Under the pieces are notes generated by a model that was not told the origin of the DNA, did not search any database, and saw only the letters and a program-made list of their open reading frames with translations. This document shows, piece after piece, positions 58,602 to 64,000 of a DNA stretch of 64,000 bases. Each line of letters opens with the position of its first letter. Position 1 is the stretch's first letter. Both the position numbers and the translations under genes were made by a program. This DNA is from Bin87 sp965243255 (GTDB taxonomy: Bacteria; Chloroflexota; Dehalococcoidia; Lucifugimonadales; UBA3495): assembly GCA_965243255.1 (NCBI GenBank), contig CBDEUH010000004.1:2108001-2172000 (forward strand). Direction: 5' to 3'.

Positions 58602-59477
58602 TCACCTCTGCAAAAACTTCAGGATTTTCGGGTTGACCTCTTCGGGCCGTTCTTGGTGCATAAAGTGGCCCGTGCCGGGGATGATTACCTTCTCCAGCCC
58701 GCCGGCGAAGTACTGGTACATCCCCGAACTGAGGAATGACTCCAGCCGCTTGGGGCGGTCCCGGGTGCCGTGCAGCGCCAGCGTCGGCACGGTGACGGGT
58801 CCGGCCTCGATGCGCGCCTGGTCGGCCCTCACCGCGTCATCCACTTGCGATGCGTCGTAGCGCGCCCGGTAGTAACCCAGCGCCGCCTGCACCACGCCCG
58901 GCTTGCGGAAGGTTGAGCGGATGCTTTCCAGCGCCTCCGCCGGTATGTCCCACTCCGGCGACGCCCAGCGCCACCATTCTTCCACGAAGGCGTAGTCGTT
59001 GTGGGCGACCACGTCCTCGGCGTTGGGCCTCTGAAAGAAGAACCCGTGCCAGGTGCCTTGCAGATACTGGAAGTTCATGCTCAGCTCCCGGTCAACCCGG
59101 CCCGACGCGATGGTTACCAGCTTGATGACCCGCTCCGGCGCCAGGGCGGTGGCTCCCACCACGGCTCCCGCGCCCCAGTCGTTGCCGATTAGGTACGCCC
59201 GCTCCGCGCCCAGGGCGCCGATTAGTTCCACGGCGTCCCTCGCCATCAGGGCCGAATGATACCGTCCGTCCGCCGGCGCCGACGTGGGTGCATAGCCCCG
59301 CATGAAGGGCGCTACCGCCCGGAATCCGGCCGCCGCCAGGTCCGGCAGCAAGTGCCGGAAGGACCAGGCGTGGTCGGGAAACCCGTGCAGGCAGATGGCC
59401 AGCGGCCCGTCGCCCATCTCCAGATAGTGAAAGTCGATGCCGTTGGCCGTCACCGACCCGGTGTTGAAATCAGCCAT
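58602..59477 (-). CDS. Alpha/beta hydrolase, haloalkane dehalogenase/epoxide hydrolase type
   Basis: A 291-residue enzyme. LHGFPDHAWSFRHLLPDL (HGFPD oxyanion motif), nucleophile Asp in LIGNDWGAGA, acid region LHGTRDRP and histidine in GTGHFMHQERPEEV. An Asp nucleophile with HGxPD fits soluble epoxide hydrolases and fluoroacetate/haloalkane dehalogenases. Divergent from comEA. Confidence 0.88.
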   Translation of the reverse strand: MADFNTGSVTANGIDFHYLEMGDGPLAICLHGFPDHAWSFRHLLPDLAAAGFRAVAPFMRGYAPTSAPADGRYHSALMARDAVELIGALGAERAYLIGNDWGAGAVVGATALAPERVIKLVTIASGRVDRELSMNFQYLQGTWHGFFFQRPNAEDVVAHNDYAFVEEWWRWASPEWDIPAEALESIRSTFRKPGVVQAALGYYRARYDASQVDDAVRADQARIEAGPVTVPTLALHGTRDRPKRLESFLSSGMYQYFAGGLEKVIIPGTGHFMHQERPEEVNPKILKFLQR

Positions 59478-59499
59478 TTTGCCTCCATTTTTACAAAAA

Positions 59500-59516
59500 T
59501 TATCTAAAATAGATAA
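59500..59516. promoter_or_regulatory. Palindromic operator candidate TTATCT-N5-AGATAA
   Basis: A perfect 6-bp inverted repeat in a very AT-rich stretch between the divergent hydrolase and comEA genes, 23 bp upstream of the hydrolase start. Size and symmetry suit a TetR/GntR/MarR-type dimer. Confidence 0.5.
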
Positions 59517-59545
59517 AAATTCTGTTCCCGATAGTCAGCGCCCTT

Positions 59546-59554
59546 TGCTATGAT
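59546..59554 (+). promoter_or_regulatory. Extended -10 (TGCTATGAT) before comEA
   Basis: Same form as the boxes at 22714 (TGCTATAAT) and 56218 (TGCTATGAT). The comEA start is 16-25 bp downstream, so the leader is very short. Confidence 0.45.
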
Positions 59555-59569
59555 TCCCGGCGTAAGGGG

Positions 59570-60265
59570 GTGGCTATCTTGGCTTTCATCGGCTCCGGGC
59601 GTTTTCTGGCAACCGCGATTTCGGGCTTGGCCGCCGTAGCCATCCTGGCCCTGGCCGCCTGGATGCTGCTAGGCACTGACGGCCAATCAGGGCCGGCCGA
59701 CGCAGTCCGCATCATCCCGCCGGCGGCCGCGTCCTCCGTTGCCGAGCCGGCCGATGCCATACCCGCCTCCCGGCCAGACGACGCTACACCAGCCCAGGCC
59801 GAAATCGCCGTGTACCTTACCGGCGAGGTGGTCAAGCCCGGCGTCTATGTTACCACTCCCGGCCAGCGACTTGACGCCGTGCTGCAACTGGCCGGCGGCC
59901 CCACGGATAGCGCGGATCTCAATCGCGTCAATCTGGCCGCCTACGTAACCGACGCCGCGCACTACCGTCTTCCAGCCGTTGCCGATACCGACGCCAACGG
60001 GGCCAACGCCGCGCTCCCAGCCGGCGATGTGACTGGCAGCGAGCTCGTCGCCGGTCCCTGCGCCGTCCCGGTGGACATCAACACGGCCACCGCCGAATGT
60101 CTCGACACCCTGCCCGGCATCGGTAGCGTCCGCGCCGATTCCATCATCAGGCACCGCCAGCAGGCCGGGCCTTTCGTCAACGCCGACGGCATCACCGCCG
60201 TGTCCGGCATCGGCAGCGGCACCTACAACCGGATTGCTGACCTGATTACCGTCAGCTCGCCCTAG
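59570..60265 (+). CDS. comEA: Competence protein ComEA
   Basis: A 231-residue DNA receptor: N-terminal membrane helix (FLATAISGLAAVAILALAAWMLL), an SLBB domain (VYLTGEVVKPGVYVTTPGQRLDAVLQLAGG) and a C-terminal helix-hairpin-helix pair (VDINTATAECLDTLPGIGSVRADSIIRHR, VSGIGSGTYNRIADLI) that binds double-stranded DNA outside the membrane. GTG at 59570 gives the longest frame, but AAGGGGG sits 8 nt before a TTG at 59579, which may be the real start. comEC follows after 10 bp. Confidence 0.92.
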   Translation: MAILAFIGSGRFLATAISGLAAVAILALAAWMLLGTDGQSGPADAVRIIPPAAASSVAEPADAIPASRPDDATPAQAEIAVYLTGEVVKPGVYVTTPGQRLDAVLQLAGGPTDSADLNRVNLAAYVTDAAHYRLPAVADTDANGANAALPAGDVTGSELVAGPCAVPVDINTATAECLDTLPGIGSVRADSIIRHRQQAGPFVNADGITAVSGIGSGTYNRIADLITVSSP

Positions 60266-60275
60266 CGCATAGGCA

Positions 60276-62756
60276 ATGCGGCTCATCCCGGACCTGGCTC
60301 TGGCGGCCCTGGTCGCCGGCGTTGGGCTGGGTCTGTGGCTGGACCTTCCGCTTGAATCCGCCCTGCCCTTGCTGCTGCTTACCCTGGCGGCGGTAGCGAT
60401 AGCCGTAGTCTTGCGGCTATGGCGAGTGCCCGCCGGCCCCATGCTGCTAGCCGCGTTCCTGCTCTTCGGTTTCTGGCGCGCCGAGGCCGCCGCTCCGCCG
60501 CCGCTGCCCGTGATTCCCACCGGCGCCGAGGTCAGCGCTACCGTGCGCATCACCGACGCTCCCGCTGCCTCCGGCGGACGTTACCGCTTCCGGGCGCAGG
60601 TGGTTGCCAACCCCGACGGCAGCGTCGGCGACCTCCCCTCCGGAACCAACCTGCTGGTGCACGCCCTGCCGCCGAACTCGCTGGTTGCCCAACGCGGCCG
60701 CCCCTTTCTGCGCTACGGCGATACCCTGCGGTTGGCGGGGAGCGTGGAGCGGCCTCAACCCATCGGCGATTTTGACTACGCCGCCTGGCTGGAGTCCCAG
60801 CGAATCGTCGGGGTAATGTGGGCGCGCCGTGCCGAGGCCGTCTCCACGGGCGATGGCTTCAAGCCCGCGGCGGCGTTGCATCGCGTCCGAACCGCCCTGG
60901 CGGATGGCATCGGCAGGGGCATACCGGCGCCGCAGTCGGGGCTGGCGCAGGCCCTGCTGCTGGGCATTCGCACCGAACTGCCCCACGAGGTGAAAGAATC
61001 CTTCCGCAATGCGGGAATGTCCCACCTGCTGGCCATCTCGGGCCTGCACGTCGGCATCGTGATGGCGTTGACCCTGGCGGCCGCCTCCGCCACCATCGGT
61101 CGCAACCATCCCTTCGCCATCGCAGTGTCGCTGTTGGTGGTGTGGGCCTACGCCGTGCTGTCCGGCCTTGACCCTCCGGTGGCACGGGCCGCCATCATGG
61201 GCAGCCTGTTCCTGGGCCAGGGCCTGCTGGGACGGGGAATGCACGGCCTGACCGCCCTGCTGCTGGCCGCCGCGCTGATGGTCGTCATCAACCCATCCCT
61301 GCTGTCGGGCCTGTCCTTCCAGCTCAGTTTTACCGCCATGGCCGGCGTCATACTGGCCCTGCAGCTGATTGCCGCGCTGACTGGCGCCGCATCCGCCCTG
61401 TTGTCCGCGGAGGGCTCCTGGTTGGCCCGATGGAGTCAATACGCCCTGTCGTTGCTGATTGCATCCGTCGTGGTTTCCACCACCACCACGCTGGCGACGC
61501 TGCCCCTGGTCGCCTGGCACTTCGGCGAAATACCGCTGATGAGCGTGCCGGCGACGGTGTTGGCGATGCCGGCCATGCCCGCCGCGCTTTTGGGCGCGAT
61601 GGCCACTGCGCTGGCCAGCCTGCTGGGCACCCCGCTGGCGGTTGCCCTGGGCACGCTGGCCTGGGCGCCGTTGGCCTGGCTCACCTGGGTCGCTGACACG
61701 ATGCCTCCCCTGCTGCTTTCCGCGCCCTGGCTCACGCCGGGGGTGATGGCGGCATGGCTGGGCGCGCTGGCGTTATTGGCGGCGCTGGTGTCGTCCCGGC
61801 GAGTGCGCCTGGCCATCGACAGGCTGCGGCGGCGCCGTTGGCGTCCGGGAGGGTTGCCGGCGTTGCTGGCCGGGGGGATTCCCGTTGCAGCTATCGCAAT
61901 CCTGCTGCTGGTCGGCCAGCTATACGACGCCAAAGCCGACGGATTGCTCCACGTGTACGTGCTGGACATCGGGCAGGGCGATGCGATCTTCGTGGTAACT
62001 CCCGACGGACGCCAGATGCTGATTGACGGTGGCCCGGACGCTCAAAGCGTGATGACGGCCCTGGACCCCCTGCTCTCGCCCGGCGACCGCAGCCTGGACG
62101 TGGTCGCCGCGACCCACCTGGACAGCGACCACGTTGGCGGCCTGCTGGGCGTCCTGACCCGCTACCGGACCGGCGTCGTGCTGCAAAGCCAGAGCGCGCC
62201 CGAATCGGACGACGCGACGCTGTATCCCCAATGGCAAGCGGTTTTGAACAATCAGGGGCACCCGTCCGCCATCGTGCGCTCCGGACATAACATCGCCCTG
62301 GGGCGGGACGTAACCCTGGAAGTACTGCACCCTCCGGCGGACGGCTCGCTGACCGGACAGCGCTACGGCTCCAACAACGCCAGCACGGTGATGCGGCTGG
62401 ATTACGGCGAAATCTCCTTCCTGCTAACCGGCGATATTGAAGCGGACGCCGAGCGGTATCTGCTGGCAACGGCCGGCGACAAGCTCAGGGCTGACGTGCT
62501 GAAAGCGTCCCATCATGGCAGCCGCACGTCCACGACGTCCGCCTTCCTGGCCGCCGTAGGGCCTGGCAGCGCGGCGGTATCGGCCGGCCGCGACAACCGC
62601 TTCGGCCATCCGCACCCCGAGGTGATGGATCGACTGGAATCCATCGTCGGCCCCGGCCACGTTTTCCTCACCGCCCGCGACGGCACCATCGAGTACGTCA
62701 GCGACGGCAAAGGCCTCTGGGTGAAGACGCATGGCCCGCCCGAAGGGAAACCCTAA
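60276..62756 (+). CDS. comEC: DNA-uptake channel ComEC/Rec2
   Basis: An 826-residue membrane protein. An N-terminal OB-like external domain (about 60-190) follows three helices; the Competence domain has LLAISGLHVGIVMALTLA and LDPPVARAAIMGSLFL; the C-terminal metallo-beta-lactamase-like domain has DIGQGDAIFV, LIDGG and the metal motif THLDSDHVGGL, then SHHGSRTST. It should translocate single-stranded DNA into the cell and may degrade the other strand. Full length for the three-domain type. It overlaps the convergent acetyltransferase gene by 4 bp. Confidence 0.94.
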   Translation: MRLIPDLALAALVAGVGLGLWLDLPLESALPLLLLTLAAVAIAVVLRLWRVPAGPMLLAAFLLFGFWRAEAAAPPPLPVIPTGAEVSATVRITDAPAASGGRYRFRAQVVANPDGSVGDLPSGTNLLVHALPPNSLVAQRGRPFLRYGDTLRLAGSVERPQPIGDFDYAAWLESQRIVGVMWARRAEAVSTGDGFKPAAALHRVRTALADGIGRGIPAPQSGLAQALLLGIRTELPHEVKESFRNAGMSHLLAISGLHVGIVMALTLAAASATIGRNHPFAIAVSLLVVWAYAVLSGLDPPVARAAIMGSLFLGQGLLGRGMHGLTALLLAAALMVVINPSLLSGLSFQLSFTAMAGVILALQLIAALTGAASALLSAEGSWLARWSQYALSLLIASVVVSTTTTLATLPLVAWHFGEIPLMSVPATVLAMPAMPAALLGAMATALASLLGTPLAVALGTLAWAPLAWLTWVADTMPPLLLSAPWLTPGVMAAWLGALALLAALVSSRRVRLAIDRLRRRRWRPGGLPALLAGGIPVAAIAILLLVGQLYDAKADGLLHVYVLDIGQGDAIFVVTPDGRQMLIDGGPDAQSVMTALDPLLSPGDRSLDVVAATHLDSDHVGGLLGVLTRYRTGVVLQSQSAPESDDATLYPQWQAVLNNQGHPSAIVRSGHNIALGRDVTLEVLHPPADGSLTGQRYGSNNASTVMRLDYGEISFLLTGDIEADAERYLLATAGDKLRADVLKASHHGSRTSTTSAFLAAVGPGSAAVSAGRDNRFGHPHPEVMDRLESIVGPGHVFLTARDGTIEYVSDGKGLWVKTHGPPEGKP

Positions 62757-63721
62757 ACCCCCTGCACCCTGCGTTCGTACCAGTGCAGTTCGCCGGTCTT
62801 CTGGAACCCCATGGATAGGTAAAGACGAATTGCCGGCGCGTTGTCGCCATCCACTTCCAGACGAACGTAGTCGGCGCCTGCCGACCGCAAATAGCGCATG
62901 CCGGCGGCCAGAATCATCTTGCTGATGCCCTGGCCTCGGAACTCCGGCGTCAGGCCAATGGAACCGATTACGCCCTGGCGACGCCGTCCGTCCGACATCA
63001 GCAGCGTCCAGCAATATCCCGCCAGTTGTTCCCCTTGGAACAGCAGCTTGATTCCCTCATAGGAGGTATTGGCCATCAAGGCCCGGTGCGCGGTCTGTTC
63101 GTCGGTGTACGGAGCGAACCACCACGTGCCGGCGAACGCGGCGTTGTGCGCAGCGGTCAGCGCGGACGTGTCGTCTTGGGTGAAAGAACGCACTCGGTAC
63201 GTTGCGGGCGCTACAACGTCGGCGACGGCGTCCTCCTCCCAGGTCATATCCCAATACGCCCGCGCCATCTCAAACCCTTCCTCTGCCAATGCCGGCGCCC
63301 GGTCGTAGGGCGGCCATAGGGCGATGTGGGCCACCGCCGCGCCAACCTCACGGGTCCGCTCCAGGCCCGCCCTGAGCAAGGCGCGCCAGCCCTCTTCGTA
63401 ACCTTCTCCCGGAGCCGCGTGGATGTTCAGCACGCACCGCCCACCGGGTAACGTCCCATCCGGCGTCTCTTCACCGGACAGTTCCGGAAAAACCAGGCAG
63501 AACCCCCGCAGCGTCAATCTGGGGTCATCGCCGCCGTCGCCCTCGAACAGCAGCAGGCAGTCCCGTTCCTGGTCGCGCCCCGGCAGCCGCATGATGTCCC
63601 TAAAGACGCTGCGGTGCGCCGTACTGTCCGCGTCGTCGCTACTGCCGCCAGCCGGCCAGGGGATAACGAAATCCAGCAGCGTGTCCTGATCGGCGTCGGT
63701 ATAGTTGCGGGTGGTTAACAC
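62753..63721 (-). CDS. Double-GNAT acetyltransferase (mycothiol synthase-like layout)
   Basis: A 322-residue protein of two GNAT folds. The C-terminal copy has the acetyl-CoA motif GSIGLTPEFRGQGISKMIL and DGDNAPAIRLYLSMGFQKTGE; the N-terminal copy (residues 1-165) is degenerate (NIHAAPGEGYEEGWRALL). The two-domain shape resembles MshD, but nothing else of a mycothiol pathway is visible. Substrate unknown. Confidence 0.85.
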   Translation of the reverse strand: MLTTRNYTDADQDTLLDFVIPWPAGGSSDDADSTAHRSVFRDIMRLPGRDQERDCLLLFEGDGGDDPRLTLRGFCLVFPELSGEETPDGTLPGGRCVLNIHAAPGEGYEEGWRALLRAGLERTREVGAAVAHIALWPPYDRAPALAEEGFEMARAYWDMTWEEDAVADVVAPATYRVRSFTQDDTSALTAAHNAAFAGTWWFAPYTDEQTAHRALMANTSYEGIKLLFQGEQLAGYCWTLLMSDGRRRQGVIGSIGLTPEFRGQGISKMILAAGMRYLRSAGADYVRLEVDGDNAPAIRLYLSMGFQKTGELHWYERRVQGV

Positions 63722-63738
63722 GACGCCAAATCACGGCC

Positions 63739-64000
63739 CTACACCGGCGCACGCCGGGTGTGCCACTCCGTCGCCTGTTGGTAGGCGTAGGCCGCCCGCA
63801 GGATCGTACCCTCGGCGAACGGCCCGCCGCCCAGCTGCAGCCCGATGGGCAACCCGTCCTCCGTGAACCCGCCGGGGATGGACACCGCCGGCATCCCTGC
63901 CAGCGGGTAGCAGCCCGTGTACGAGCGACGGAAGAAGAACCGCTGCCGCACGTCGTCGGCCGACTCAAAGGGCGCCGTCAGCGCGTCGTGGCGCGGCGCA
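63739..64000 (-). CDS. Amidase, C-terminal end, cut by window end
   Basis: The minus-strand frame is open to the window edge. The visible 86 residues end ...CYPLAGMPAVSIPGGFTEDGLPIGLQLGGGPFAEGTILRAAYAYQQATEWHTRRAPV, the standard C-terminus of amidase-signature enzymes (compare ISLPAGLNGDGLPLSIQFVG in the amidase at 50479). The catalytic part lies outside the window. Confidence 0.85.
   Translation of the reverse strand, partial: APRHDALTAPFESADDVRQRFFFRRSYTGCYPLAGMPAVSIPGGFTEDGLPIGLQLGGGPFAEGTILRAAYAYQQATEWHTRRAPV

Overview
The window is GC-rich, gene-dense bacterial DNA with overlapping or closely spaced operons. It has no rRNA, no phage and no CRISPR array. The gene mix suggests a Chloroflexota bacterium, perhaps of the SAR202/Dehalococcoidia type: luciferase-like flavin oxidoreductase, GMC oxidoreductase, SMP-30/NHL propellers, carboxymuconolactone decarboxylase, amidohydrolase, several alpha/beta hydrolases, an orphan xanthine-dehydrogenase-type Mo subunit and a di-heme oxidase. 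This placement is inferred from content only.

Layout. 1-3.6 kb: two ammonium transporters and a glutamine synthetase (nitrogen assimilation). 3.6-10 kb: queuosine-precursor transporter, two paralogous Cys-tailed miniproteins, an esterase, a PEP-mutase-like lyase, a DCC-family protein, a CMD protein and a Mo hydroxylase subunit. 10-15.1 kb: a membrane-anchored sulfite-oxidase-like protein, then two tandem proteins that each fuse PAS, histidine kinase, receiver and OmpR-type DNA-binding domains. One has lost its phospho-accepting histidine. 15.2-20.6 kb: an envelope cluster with a coiled-coil membrane protein, a collagen-like protein, a 1003-residue Fn3/Ig-like surface protein, a small winged-helix-like protein and a second small HRHD-tailed membrane protein. 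GTTAC-type direct repeats with 11-bp spacing lie upstream of both hybrid kinases, the surface-protein intergenic region and the second ammonium transporter, hinting at a shared regulon.

21.4-40.5 kb is an iron-acquisition island. It holds a ferric ABC ATPase, a DtxR/MntR-like regulator, a two-domain permease and an HTTM/VKGC-like membrane protein. A minus-strand imelysin-DHOR-imelysin operon follows. Diverging from it is an operon with a flippase-like/phosphodiesterase/GT2 fusion, a lipoprotein carrying two copies of a domain resembling algal FEA1 iron-assimilation proteins, a ferric-binding lipoprotein and a GT-C glycosyltransferase. The pairing of glycosyltransferases with Thr/Ser-rich iron lipoproteins suggests O-glycosylated surface iron receptors. 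The 0.7-kb divergent gap holds a near-consensus promoter followed by an intrinsic terminator, a candidate small RNA or attenuated leader.

40.4-43 kb: nucleotide-sugar epimerase and dehydrogenase, then tRNA-Ala(GGC). 43-59.5 kb: a catabolic/accessory region (propellers, PLP enzyme, nitroreductase, fumarylacetoacetase-like, NIPSNAP, VOC, amidase, N-terminally truncated GMC oxidase, DinB-like, LLM oxidoreductase, cupin, amidohydrolase, two epoxide-hydrolase-type enzymes) with several dispersed palindromic repeats. 59.5-64 kb: comEA-comEC DNA-uptake genes, a double-GNAT protein and the C-terminal end of an amidase cut by the window edge.
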